Assembly (NCBI GenBank): GCA_964648795.1
Contig: CAZYMB010000011.1
Location: forward strand, 6,944 to 70,943
Direction: 5' to 3'
DNA from: JAHDDW01 sp964648795
GTDB lineage: Bacteria; Actinomycetota; Acidimicrobiia; Acidimicrobiales; SZUA-35
DNA length: 64,000 nt
The notes under the pieces are model-generated. The model was not told the DNA's origin. It made no database searches and saw only the letters and a list, made by a program, of their open reading frames with translations. Below, in pieces: positions 56,152 through 64,000 of this stretch. The first letter of the stretch is position 1. Every line of letters starts with the position of its first letter. A program made the position numbers and the translations under genes.

Positions 56152-56949
56152 TTAATCTAAGCCTGGGCCTTCGCCCACAAGTTCGGCAAATGCAGTAGCG
56201 ATTCCTGGTGCGGCAGCAATAATCTGCGTTGCAGGATCCCAATCGGCTTCAAACGGAGTGACCACGGTAGCGCCAGCTTCTGCAGCGATTAGAAAACCTG
56301 CGGCTACGTCCCAGGAGTTTGGCCCGGGTTCGAAGTAGGCGTCGACTCGGCCTGCAGCTAGATAACAGAGGTCAAGGGCTGCGGCCCCACCTCGTCTGAT
56401 ATCTCTAACTTGGCCAATCACACCTTTAAGGAGTTCGGCCTGTTTGATTCTAGTTTCAGCCCCATAGTAGAAGCCGGTTGCAACGAGAGATAGATCGAGT
56501 CGATCAATGTCGTTAACTCTAAGCAGCTTGCCGTTTAGGGTAGCGCCACCAGCTTTGTGGGCTGCAAACAATTCATCTGCGAGTGGTGCAAAGACGACGC
56601 CTGCAACTGGGTCATCATCAATAGCGGCCCCCATTGAAACACAAAACGGCAGCCCGTAAAGATAGTTAGTTGTGCCATCGATTGGATCAATGTGCCAAGT
56701 GATACCGGTTTCGGTTGGCTTGTTGGCGCCTTCTTCGCCTTTGAGGCCATCCTGCGGGCGAGCTTTGGTTAATCGCTCTACGATGAGTTTTTCGCAGGCT
56801 TTGTCGGCTTCGGTCACCATGTCAACATCAGATGATTTAGTATCGACCTGAGTCAAACCTTTCGCTTTGTACTCTAGGGCTAGCTGCCCGGCTTCCCGTG
56901 CGATGTCTTGGGCTAGCTCGGAAAGTGCTTTGTAATCGTTCTCTGTCAT
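56152..56949 (-). CDS. Inositol-monophosphatase-family phosphatase (second of two)
   Basis: 265-residue member with DMVTEADKACEKLIVERL, GEEGANKPTETGITWHIDPIDGTTNYLYGLPFCVSMGAA, RRGGAAALDLCYLAAGRVDAYFEPGPNSWDVAAGFLIAAEAGA. Metal ligands (Glu, Asp-x-Ile-Asp, Asp) are intact. It is closer to standard SuhB-type enzymes than its neighbour, from which it is clearly diverged, so they probably have different substrates. Spaced 92 bases upstream of the other in transcription order. Confidence 0.9.
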   Translation of the reverse strand: MTENDYKALSELAQDIAREAGQLALEYKAKGLTQVDTKSSDVDMVTEADKACEKLIVERLTKARPQDGLKGEEGANKPTETGITWHIDPIDGTTNYLYGLPFCVSMGAAIDDDPVAGVVFAPLADELFAAHKAGGATLNGKLLRVNDIDRLDLSLVATGFYYGAETRIKQAELLKGVIGQVRDIRRGGAAALDLCYLAAGRVDAYFEPGPNSWDVAAGFLIAAEAGATVVTPFEADWDPATQIIAAAPGIATAFAELVGEGPGLD

Positions 56950-56968
56950 TGTCTCAACCCTAGCCGGA

Positions 56969-57817
56969 TTACTTTAAGAACTTGGAAGTTGTGTTGTCGG
57001 CTAAGACTTTGCCATCGGTCTGGCAGCTGGCACAGTAAGCAACTGTATATGCATTGTATTCAACAGATCTCACTTCGTCTGAGTCACAGCTTGCACAGGT
57101 TTCGCCGATTCTGTTGTGCACTTTGCTAGGTCTGTCTTTGGCGGACCCGATTTCGTCAAGGGTTCGCTCGTGCTCAGTTGCCTGGGCAACGGTTTCTTGC
57201 ATGGCTTTGTAGAGACTGGAGACTTGTTTGCTAGATAGTTTCTTTACATTAGCGAATGGGGAGAGGCCCGCTCTGTGCAAGATTTCATTGGTTAACATGC
57301 GGCCCAGGCCGGTAATAGCTTGCTGAGTTCTAAGAACGCCATGAATGCGTCCTTTTTGTTCTGCAAGAATTGAGCTGAAAGTTTCCAAGTCCACTGTGTC
57401 AGCATCAGGTCCTAGCTTTACCAGCGGAGCTAGTTCTTCAACAGGTTCCGATGTTAACCAAATGCCGGCCTTGCGTTCGCTGCCGGCCTCAGTGAATAGT
57501 AGGCCGGGGTCTTCTTGGTCCCCGAATTTAAAGTGAGCTAAGACAGGGCGGCTTTTCTTGGCTTTGTCGCTTTCTACAATTTTGAGCCGGCCCCCTTGCA
57601 TCAAGTGGATAACTAAGTGAGCTTTGTCGAAATCAAAGACTAGGAGCTTGCCTCTAGAGGCAACGGCTTTGCAAGTTGACCCGACTAGCTCGTCAGGGGT
57701 CGGGCTATAGGTTTTGAGCGTAGGGAATTTATGAACTTTGAATTCATTTAGTGTCAGCCCTCCGACAGCAGAATCGAGACGCTCTGCATGCGCTCGTATT
57801 TCTGGGATTTCTGGCAT
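56969..57817 (-). CDS. Fpg/Nei-family DNA glycosylase/AP lyase
   Basis: Base-excision repair enzyme removing oxidised bases. The start at 57817 gives MPEIPEIRAHAERL, where Pro2 is the catalytic residue and the following Glu is conserved; most Fpg proteins read MPELPE. Other marks are LVIHLMQGGRLKI, GIWLTSEP-like middle, GRMLTNEILHRAGLSPFANVKKL (helix-two-turn-helix), and a C-terminal zinc finger CASCDSDEVRSVEYNAYTVAYCASC with KVHNRIGE before it. The sequence leans to the actinobacterial Fpg-like 2 group with unclear substrate. 283 residues. Confidence 0.85.
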   Translation of the reverse strand: MPEIPEIRAHAERLDSAVGGLTLNEFKVHKFPTLKTYSPTPDELVGSTCKAVASRGKLLVFDFDKAHLVIHLMQGGRLKIVESDKAKKSRPVLAHFKFGDQEDPGLLFTEAGSERKAGIWLTSEPVEELAPLVKLGPDADTVDLETFSSILAEQKGRIHGVLRTQQAITGLGRMLTNEILHRAGLSPFANVKKLSSKQVSSLYKAMQETVAQATEHERTLDEIGSAKDRPSKVHNRIGETCASCDSDEVRSVEYNAYTVAYCASCQTDGKVLADNTTSKFLK

Positions 57818-57851
57818 TAGTCTCAATTCTATAGTTCTATACTTGGCACTC

Positions 57852-58487
57852 ATGAGCTCAAGTGCAATCAATTCTTTAGTATTCGATGTCGGTGGAGTCC
57901 TCCTTGACTGGGACCCAGAGTATTTATACGAAGAACTAATAACTGACGACGTAGAGCGTGATGCCTTCCTATTTAATGTCTGCAGTATGGACTGGCATTC
58001 CCAAACAGACGCAGGGGTTCCTTTCGCTCAAATAATCGAAGAAAAGAAGGCCGAACACCCCGGCAAGTACGACCAGCTGATTGAGGCTTGGTGGACGGAC
58101 TGGGATGAGATGTGTGGCGGTATCTTCGAGGGGACCTTTGACATAGCCAACATGGTCAGGGCGCAGAACCCAGAGATCAAGGTTTACGGGATTACTAACT
58201 TCTCTGCTGAGACCTGGCCAAGACTACTAAACCTCTATCCAATCTTTGGGCACTTCTTCAGTGATGTGATTGTTTCAGGTGAAGAAAAAGTAGTTAAACC
58301 AGAAGCTGAAATTTACAGGAAAGCAATTAGTCGATTCGGTATTGACCCCAAGCGATCAATTTTTGTTGACGATCGATCTGCCAACGTTAAAGCAGCAGAA
58401 GCTCAAGGGTTTGTAGGGCACACTTTCGACTCAGCTCAAGAACTAGGAACCTTCTTGGTGGAGAAGGGCTTGCTGGCTGCACCCTAG
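57852..58487 (+). CDS. HAD-superfamily hydrolase (epoxide-hydrolase/dehalogenase-like subfamily)
   Basis: 211-residue HAD phosphatase-fold protein with a helical cap. Motif I NSLVFDVGGVLLDWDPEYLY, cap with WHSQTDAGVPFAQIIEEK, motif II GITNFSAETW, motif III KVVKPEAEIYRKAI and motif IV SIFVDDRSANVKAAEAQGF. This pattern is that of the YihX/alpha-D-glucose-1-phosphatase-like group. ATG at 57852 is chosen because the longer upstream frame lies antisense to the Fpg gene. It ends convergent with, and overlapping by 45 bases, the HD-domain gene. Confidence 0.88.
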   Translation: MSSSAINSLVFDVGGVLLDWDPEYLYEELITDDVERDAFLFNVCSMDWHSQTDAGVPFAQIIEEKKAEHPGKYDQLIEAWWTDWDEMCGGIFEGTFDIANMVRAQNPEIKVYGITNFSAETWPRLLNLYPIFGHFFSDVIVSGEEKVVKPEAEIYRKAISRFGIDPKRSIFVDDRSANVKAAEAQGFVGHTFDSAQELGTFLVEKGLLAAP

Positions 58488-59018
58488 TTGGTGCTGGACT
58501 CGTTGATAACTTTCACGAAGTTTGTTCTCTGCAGCATCTAGAGCGATAAGTTTAGGTCCGTTGTCTTTGTGTCTGGCTCTAATGTCAGCCAGTCGCTCAT
58601 CTATAGTGAGAAACTCACCGCTGGGTCCGGTTGACATATCGCAGAAGCAAAGCTCATCATGTGGTAGTTCTGCGTTAAAGGGAAACTCTGACTCGAGGTC
58701 ATCCAATAGTCCGAATTGGTCTGCTTCAATTCTTGAGTAGGAATGGTGTGCAACAAGATTGGTAATGTCTTCACCCCAGCCTTGCGAGCGTAAGAACCTT
58801 GCCCCGTCTAGTGGATGAAAGCGGGCGTCGGCGATTTCCGGTGAGTACCCAACGTCATGAAGTGTGGCTGATATGCAAACAAGTTCTCGTCTGCCTGGTG
58901 AGAGGTGAGTCAGAACTTGCGCCCGTTCGCCGCTCGCAATTACGTGCTTAAGACGTATTGGAAGACATGCTTGCAGCAGTTCGTTTGAGGTCGTGACTGC
59001 CTCATGGAGCGACTTCAC
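58443..59018 (-). CDS. HD-domain metal-dependent phosphohydrolase
   Basis: HD-superfamily protein of about 191 residues. The metal motif is visible in LVCISATLHDVGYSPEIADARFHPLDGARFLRSQGW and NLVAHHSYS. Such domains act on nucleotides, (p)ppGpp or cyclic dinucleotides, but no partner domain points to one. GTG at 59018 gives the start VKSLHEAVTTSNELLQACL; a longer start at 59090 would overlap the divergent ABC gene and its ribosome-binding site. The C terminus overlaps the HAD gene. Confidence 0.8.
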   Translation of the reverse strand: MKSLHEAVTTSNELLQACLPIRLKHVIASGERAQVLTHLSPGRRELVCISATLHDVGYSPEIADARFHPLDGARFLRSQGWGEDITNLVAHHSYSRIEADQFGLLDDLESEFPFNAELPHDELCFCDMSTGPSGEFLTIDERLADIRARHKDNGPKLIALDAAENKLRESYQRVQHQLGCSQQALLHQEGS

Positions 59019-59075
59019 CTTTAGCAACTTATCAGATATAGCTTTGCTAGGGTAGTGGCTGTAGAGGGAGTAATA

Positions 59076-59846
59076 ATGACTGATACTCAAGCCAACGATG
59101 CTAATTCAGGTGCAACTATGACTAAGTTTGCAGCTCAAGCCATTAATGCAACAAAGATATATGGAAAGGGTGAGACGAAAGTCACGGCCTTGGATAATGT
59201 ATCTGTTGACTTTGAGCGTGGACGCTTCACAGCTGTGATGGGGCCATCTGGTTCCGGTAAGTCAACGCTAATGCACACTCTCGCAGGGCTAGACAGCCTC
59301 ACAAGCGGGACTATCAAGATCGGTGACTCCGACTTGAGTAGCTTGAGTGAAAAAGAACTAACACTGATGCGTCGAGGCAAAGTTGGTTTCATCTTTCAAG
59401 CCTTTAACCTTCTTCCAACACTGACCGCTAGAGAAAACATTGACCTTCCAACAAAGCTTGGTGGAAACGTGCTGGACTCGACTTGGGTTGACCGAGTTAT
59501 AACTGCAGTAGATCTTGGTGATCGTCTGGACCACAAGCCATCGGAGCTTTCAGGTGGCCAGCAACAGCGCGTTGCAGTAGCGAGGGCACTTGCGGCACAG
59601 CCGGACATTATCTTTGCTGACGAGCCAACAGGAAACTTGGATTCTGTAACAGGCGACGAGATTCTTAACTTTATGAAGACAGCTGTTGATGAGCTAAACC
59701 AAACAATCGTTATGGTTACTCACGATGCAGCTGCAGCTAGCTATGCAGACGAAGTGCTGTTCTTGGCTGATGGGCGCATCGTGGATAGAATTCAGAATCC
59801 AACAGCCGACACAGTGCTCGACAAAATTCGTGCACTCGGCAGATAG
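59076..59846 (+). CDS. ABC transporter ATP-binding protein, MacB/LolD type
   Basis: ATPase partner of an FtsX-like permease. The 256-residue product has Walker A GPSGSGKST near 67-75, Q-loop IFQAFNLLPTLTARENIDLP (typical MacB/LolD), signature LSGGQQQRVAVARALA, Walker B IIFADEPTGNLDS and switch VTHDAAAASYAD. The ATG is preceded by GAGGGAG. Nine bases separate its stop from the GTG of the permease gene. The system may move lipoproteins or act as a mechanotransmission/efflux device; substrate unknown. Confidence 0.92.
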   Translation: MTDTQANDANSGATMTKFAAQAINATKIYGKGETKVTALDNVSVDFERGRFTAVMGPSGSGKSTLMHTLAGLDSLTSGTIKIGDSDLSSLSEKELTLMRRGKVGFIFQAFNLLPTLTARENIDLPTKLGGNVLDSTWVDRVITAVDLGDRLDHKPSELSGGQQQRVAVARALAAQPDIIFADEPTGNLDSVTGDEILNFMKTAVDELNQTIVMVTHDAAAASYADEVLFLADGRIVDRIQNPTADTVLDKIRALGR

Positions 59847-59854
59847 GCGGCATC

Positions 59855-62800
59855 GTGTTAGCTCGTCTCGCTTATAAGAATCTGATATCTCGCCCAATCC
59901 GCTACATATTGACTGGCATAGCTGTCATGGTTGGCGTAGCAGCAGTAGTAGCAGTGTTCACTTTCTCTGCTGGTCTGGTTGAAACCTTTGACCGTTTATC
60001 TGGTGATATAGAGAGCGGCTTCGATGTCGAAGTGCGAAGTGTCTCGCCACTCGGACCAAATGTTGATGCCCCACCTGTTGATGTCTCAGTCGTGGACGAA
60101 CTTGAAGCGCTGGACTTCGTGGAAGCTGTGCAGCCAAACATTGTTGGTTTCGGGATTGTTGCGATAGACGACGAAGGCGAAGAGCTGCTAACCCAGGGTG
60201 GTGGTCCTCCGAATATTGGTGGTAACTGGGAAGCCCAGCTACCAGAACCAAGGAACTTTATTGTTGACGGCCGTGCCCCAGAAGCTGATGATGAGTTTGT
60301 CATCGACGTTGATGGTTTTGAAGCTGGAGTCTTTGAAATTGGACAAGAGTACGACGTTGTAAGTCAGCGCGGAGTTAGAGAATTTACTCTTGTTGGAACG
60401 TTCAATTTCGGAGATGAGGAAGAGAACCGTGCCGTAGGAGCGATACTGTTGCAGTTTACCGATGATGCAGCCTTGGATTTCGTGAATGATTCTGAAGGCT
60501 TTGACTCGGTGCAGATCGTAGGCGATGGGATTGAGTCAAATGAAGAATTAGCTGAGCTCGTTTCCGAAGCCATTGACGCTGACCGTAGCAACCTCGAAGT
60601 TCTAACTCAGGAAGAAAAGGTAGAAGAAACTCAAGGTGCTTTTGGGGAGATCACAACGATATTTTCAACAGTACTGATTGTGTTTGCATTCATAATCTTG
60701 TTTGTAAGTTCTTTCGTTATTTACAATGTGTTTAGTATCACTCTGGCTCAGAGAATCAAAGAACTCAGCCTGCTGCGCTCTATAGGCGCTAGCGGCAAGC
60801 AGATCACAAGGATGATGCTGGGTGAAGCGTTGGTCATGGGCCTTGTGGCAACAGTCATCGGTCTGCCTGCAGGCCTTGGACTAGCTTGGCTTCTACGTTC
60901 CGGCTTGGCTCAAGCCAACTTCCCAAGCGATATTCCTCTCGAGTTAACAGTTCAAACTGTTGTTGTTGCTTTGTTCGTGGGTGTGTTGGTAACTGTACTT
61001 GCTGCGTTAATCCCGTCTTATAAGGCACGGCAAGTGACACCGATTGATGGCTTGAGCGATAACCCAACTGCCGAAAAAGAGCACTCCTCGAATTTCGCGC
61101 TCGCAGCTGCGGGACTTGCGGTTGCGATTCTGTCCCTAGGTGGCGCGATTATTGCGAACACCTGGCCGGTTTATCTAGGGGGTTCTTTAGTCTCGGCTGT
61201 CGGCTTGGCAGTTTTCTTGATTAAGAATACGGCTACGACCAAAAAGTACTTTGGGCTTGGATTAGTTCTCTTTGCAATCGGCCTGTTTGTTGGGGCACTT
61301 ATTGTCGATCTTGGAACAGCTTCTACGTTTGCTCTAATAGGAGCAGGGGCTCTCATAGTACTAATTGGTGCTAGCCAGGCGAGTGCAGCGCTTGCGAGCC
61401 CTATCGCTCATGGTGTGGGAAGTCGTGTCGGAGCGGTGGTTTTACTCCTGCTAGGTATTCCATTGCTAATAATTCCGCCAATTGGGTATCTAGTTATACG
61501 AACTGCATTGGCTTCATTCGGTATTTCAGGCAAGCTCGGCAAACTCAATGCGGCTAGAAACCCTCAACGAACAGCCACAACAGCCACAGCTTTGATGATT
61601 GGTGTTGCTCTCATTACAACAGTTAGTGTTGTTGGTGAATCTATTAGGGAGTCAGTTAATGAGGCTCTAGGTTCAGCGATTAGGGCTGATCTATTTATCA
61701 GCCCAGACACAATGGATATCTCGGCTGCTGGGTTCTCTCAGGATCTGATTCCACAGATTGCCGAGTTGGATGGTGTTGCTTCTGCTCAGCCTTGGCGTGG
61801 TGCAACCATATTTAACGTTCACCCTCTTGGTGACATGGATGTGGGAGAACAATTATCTTCAGTGGACGGGCTACAGGATTTAGTACTTGCAGCTGGCACT
61901 GATCCCGAAGCTCTACTAGAGCTAGAAGAAGAATTTGGAGTCGATGTTCAACTAAGCGCAATAACAGCGCTGGCAAGTGAAACTCTAGATACTCACGTGG
62001 ACTTCGGGTTTATCGAACGAGATGCTGGATTGGAAGATGATCTAGGCCTAGAACCTGTGTTCATCACTGAGGACGTGGCAACTGAATTTGGCTACGAAGT
62101 TGGTGACAGCTATTTTGCGGTAGCTGTACCTGACTCATTAATCGAATTCACTGTTGCCGGTATTTTCACTGATGAATTTCTTGGAGGTGGGCAGCCATTT
62201 ATGTTGCTCCGATCTTGGGATTTAGAAGTTGATGGTGCTGCTAGATTCCCAGCAATCGACCAATTTGGCTCTGTTGTGCTGGAGGCAGACACAAGCTTCA
62301 CTACTGATGACCTTGAGTCTCGCCTAAGTGCTGAGGCGTTTGCAGAATTCTCGGAGCAGAATTCAGAACCAACACAGCTTGAGATAGCTACTGAGGTTGT
62401 CCAAGCTGATGTTTCAGCTCTGCTAGATGATCAAGCCCCAACTAACCGTGTCCAAGACAAAGAAGAAATAGCACAAGAAGCCTCAGATCAAATCAATCAG
62501 GTCCTTTTGATTATCAATATGTTGCTTCTACTAGCTGGCGGTATCGCATTCTTATCTATTGCGATTGCATTGTCGCTATCGGTGTTTGAGCGAACCAGAG
62601 AAATAGGACTCATGAGGGCTGTAGGAACAACACGCCCGAGATTACGTCGCACCATCCGTTGGGAAGGCGCAATCATTGCCGTGTTCGGGGCTCTGGTTGG
62701 CGTAGCTCTCGGGCTAGGTGTTGGCGTAGTTGTTGCATCAGAGTTGCCTGAAGAAATCGTTCAAATTATCGCTATACCTTGGCCTGGAATTATTGCCCTG

Positions 62801-62896
62801 GTTGTACAGGCGATGATTGCTGGTTTGATATCGGCTGTATTCCCTGCGTGGCGTGCTGGTCGAATGAATGTTCTTGAGGCGATATCTCACGACTAA
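59855..62896 (+). CDS. FtsX/MacB-like permease with duplicated module
   Basis: Large membrane protein of 1013 residues for the adjacent ATPase. It has an N-terminal helix (about 15-38), an extracellular acidic MacB-like periplasmic core domain (about 40-265), three helices with FsxX-type ISITLAQRIKELSLLRSIGASGKQITRMMLGEALVMG, a central set of hydrophobic segments (about 410-555), a second helix-plus-extracellular module with LNAARNPQRTATTATALMIGVA, and a final three-helix FtsX domain with VFERTREIGLMRAVGTTRPRLRRTIRWEGAI. The two-FtsX-domain arrangement is typical of actinobacterial exporters. The 3' end overlaps a convergent gene by 107 bases. Confidence 0.9.
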   Translation: MLARLAYKNLISRPIRYILTGIAVMVGVAAVVAVFTFSAGLVETFDRLSGDIESGFDVEVRSVSPLGPNVDAPPVDVSVVDELEALDFVEAVQPNIVGFGIVAIDDEGEELLTQGGGPPNIGGNWEAQLPEPRNFIVDGRAPEADDEFVIDVDGFEAGVFEIGQEYDVVSQRGVREFTLVGTFNFGDEEENRAVGAILLQFTDDAALDFVNDSEGFDSVQIVGDGIESNEELAELVSEAIDADRSNLEVLTQEEKVEETQGAFGEITTIFSTVLIVFAFIILFVSSFVIYNVFSITLAQRIKELSLLRSIGASGKQITRMMLGEALVMGLVATVIGLPAGLGLAWLLRSGLAQANFPSDIPLELTVQTVVVALFVGVLVTVLAALIPSYKARQVTPIDGLSDNPTAEKEHSSNFALAAAGLAVAILSLGGAIIANTWPVYLGGSLVSAVGLAVFLIKNTATTKKYFGLGLVLFAIGLFVGALIVDLGTASTFALIGAGALIVLIGASQASAALASPIAHGVGSRVGAVVLLLLGIPLLIIPPIGYLVIRTALASFGISGKLGKLNAARNPQRTATTATALMIGVALITTVSVVGESIRESVNEALGSAIRADLFISPDTMDISAAGFSQDLIPQIAELDGVASAQPWRGATIFNVHPLGDMDVGEQLSSVDGLQDLVLAAGTDPEALLELEEEFGVDVQLSAITALASETLDTHVDFGFIERDAGLEDDLGLEPVFITEDVATEFGYEVGDSYFAVAVPDSLIEFTVAGIFTDEFLGGGQPFMLLRSWDLEVDGAARFPAIDQFGSVVLEADTSFTTDDLESRLSAEAFAEFSEQNSEPTQLEIATEVVQADVSALLDDQAPTNRVQDKEEIAQEASDQINQVLLIINMLLLLAGGIAFLSIAIALSLSVFERTREIGLMRAVGTTRPRLRRTIRWEGAIIAVFGALVGVALGLGVGVVVASELPEEIVQIIAIPWPGIIALVVQAMIAGLISAVFPAWRAGRMNVLEAISHD

Positions 62897-64000
62897 TTGA
62901 TCCATGGCTTCCGTGGTAAGAAACCATGGGGGCTAGTTGTCCGTTGCTGATAGCGACTGGGTCGATTTGCGGCTCTGATAACGGGCTTGTATCTACAACT
63001 GATTGGGTTTCGGAACTAGCAAGCGCTTCATTGAGCTGGGCTACTAGTTCGGCTTCGGTTGCTCTATCAGGGTGAACCTGTGGCCCAACCTTTTGGTAGT
63101 GCTCTTGGATCTGGCCTAGTCGAGTAAGTGTTGTCGCTATCTCGTTGACCTTGAGTCGCTCATCCTTATGTAATGTTCCTTGGAGTATCTTGAAGTTCGC
63201 CCAGCTACTAAATGAAGGCGCAAGAGCTGTTGGTATTCGGTAGTTGTTAGTCAGCCAGCTAAGTCCTCGATTTAAGTTGCTCAAAGCAATACTGCGACTA
63301 GAAACAGTAATAGTTATGTATGTAATCAGTGCAGCGGCAAATCCTAGAAGAACAGTTCCTAGAATGGTCGCTACAGCATCAGTTGGTTCGAGCGTTGTAG
63401 CCGTATTTGTCTGATACCAGATAGCCCCATTCCAGCTGGCGTGTATTGCAATAGCTAGAAGCCAGCCCCACCATGAGCTAATAAGCGGCTTGTTTGTTGA
63501 TATAGCTTTACCTATGGCATAGCCAATCGGGGCGGTCGCCACGGTATGAACAAAGAATGTAAGGTTCCTTATAACGGCGATTCCTAGAGCAGATTCAGTC
63601 GCATTACCCGTGGCGAATCCGGCATCAAAGATGTCGAATGGAAGACTAATAAATACAATGTTTTCGATTACGGTGAAACCTGCAGCTGCCCAGCCGGCAG
63701 CAATCATTGCATCGAGCGGCGCATCGATTGAGCGGAACCGTTTCACAGCGTAGACAACGGCAAGGCCTTTCATTATCTCTTCACTTATCGGTGCGCTAAG
63801 AACTAGCGGAACAAATTCACCGGCAATGTCGCCGAAAAGAAAACTTAAAGAAGTGTTAATAGTTCCTGCCACGACTATAGCTACAGCGGCTCCCCAGGCA
63901 AAGCTATGTAAATAGTACGGTTTATGATCGGGTTTAAGCGAGCCAAGCCAAAGCAGGAATGGTGCAAGCAATATCAGTGGTAAGAACCCAAGAACTGCAA
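62790..64000 (-). CDS. PrsW-family intramembrane protease, 5' end beyond window
   Basis: Polytopic protein with the PrsW motifs ISEEIMKGLAVVYAVKRF (Glu-Glu-x3-Lys), AAGFTVIENIVFI and FVHTVATAPIGYAIG, and HASWNGAIWY. PrsW-type proteases cleave membrane-anchored anti-sigma factors in Bacillus. A soluble C-terminal half of about 190 residues is Gln/Ser-rich at its end. The frame stays open and hydrophobic (VLGFLPLILLAPFLLWLG) to the right edge, so the start lies outside the window. The C terminus overlaps the FtsX gene antisense by 107 bases. Confidence 0.85.
   Translation of the reverse strand, partial: AVLGFLPLILLAPFLLWLGSLKPDHKPYYLHSFAWGAAVAIVVAGTINTSLSFLFGDIAGEFVPLVLSAPISEEIMKGLAVVYAVKRFRSIDAPLDAMIAAGWAAAGFTVIENIVFISLPFDIFDAGFATGNATESALGIAVIRNLTFFVHTVATAPIGYAIGKAISTNKPLISSWWGWLLAIAIHASWNGAIWYQTNTATTLEPTDAVATILGTVLLGFAAALITYITITVSSRSIALSNLNRGLSWLTNNYRIPTALAPSFSSWANFKILQGTLHKDERLKVNEIATTLTRLGQIQEHYQKVGPQVHPDRATEAELVAQLNEALASSETQSVVDTSPLSEPQIDPVAISNGQLAPMVSYHGSHGSISREISPQEHSFDQHATQGIQPISNQQSSPVQPGQ

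Noticed and set aside
57738..57851. Upstream 38-residue extension of the HAD hydrolase
   Set aside because: It lies antisense to the N terminus of the Fpg/Nei gene and precedes the natural HAD motif I start.
1..64000. CRISPR array, transposase, rRNA or phage genes
   Set aside because: No regularly spaced repeats, transposase motifs, rRNA-like stretches or phage structural genes were seen on either strand.

Overview
The window looks like a scaffold from an uncultured, probably aquatic actinobacterium, most likely of the class Acidimicrobiia. This is inferred from gene content and order, not from a search. Signs are a WhiG-type sigma factor beside comM-dprA, a BlaI/M56-peptidase pair beside ctaG, a eukaryote-type NADP isocitrate dehydrogenase, an L,D-transpeptidase lipoprotein, and the actinobacterial order of the ribosomal-protein and MEP-pathway genes. 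Three 100-base N runs (8244-8343, 18522-18621, 20109-20208) mark it as a draft scaffold.

Layout. 1-2150: a GC-richer block with ctaG, a BlaI-type repressor and an M56 peptidase. 2151-2788: no gene, but a truncated initiator-tRNA-like sequence, a 25-bp exact repeat of its 3' end and a diverged duplication; base composition changes across this stretch. 2789-8243: L,D-transpeptidase, an NDH-2-like flavoprotein, pterin dehydratase, a plastid-terminal-oxidase-like alternative oxidase, a membrane-anchored DM13 protein, a glutathionyl-hydroquinone-reductase-like protein and a truncated second anchor protein. 8344-15246: a polyol (probably mannitol) locus with a ROK sugar kinase, a mannitol dehydrogenase and a four-gene ABC importer. 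15420-19987: rpsP-khpA-rimM-trmD-rplS, a broken lipoprotein gene, yraN, two very small overlapping genes and a cytochrome c. 20247-23925: comM-dprA-whiG. 24486-49364: a long informational and MEP/lipid series (rpsB-tsf-pyrH-frr-cdsA-dxr, GGDEF, site-2 protease, ispG-rimP, thiN, nusA-infB, rbfA-truB, ribF-rpsO-pnp) interleaved with several unrecognised small genes, an aldehyde dehydrogenase and a degenerate protein kinase on the other strand. 49465-64000: dapB, a probably frameshifted gene, two HAD phosphatases, icd and mdh flanking a candidate small RNA, two inositol-monophosphatase-family genes, an Fpg/Nei glycosylase, an HD protein, a MacB/FtsX-type ABC system and a PrsW-type protease that runs off the right edge.

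How the genes work together. The polyol locus is a complete route: import, oxidation of mannitol to fructose, phosphorylation. The flavoprotein plus PTOX-like oxidase could form a short quinone-based electron sink resembling chlororespiration. The central block couples ribosome biogenesis, RNA processing, the last MEP-pathway steps and phospholipid precursor synthesis.

The best candidates for something undescribed are the PTOX-like oxidase neighbourhood, the structured intergenic elements at 7879-7971 and 53960-54080, the overlapping small-gene pair at 19258-19570, and the tRNA-derived repeat region at 2369-2720. No CRISPR array, recognisable insertion sequence, rRNA or complete tRNA was seen.
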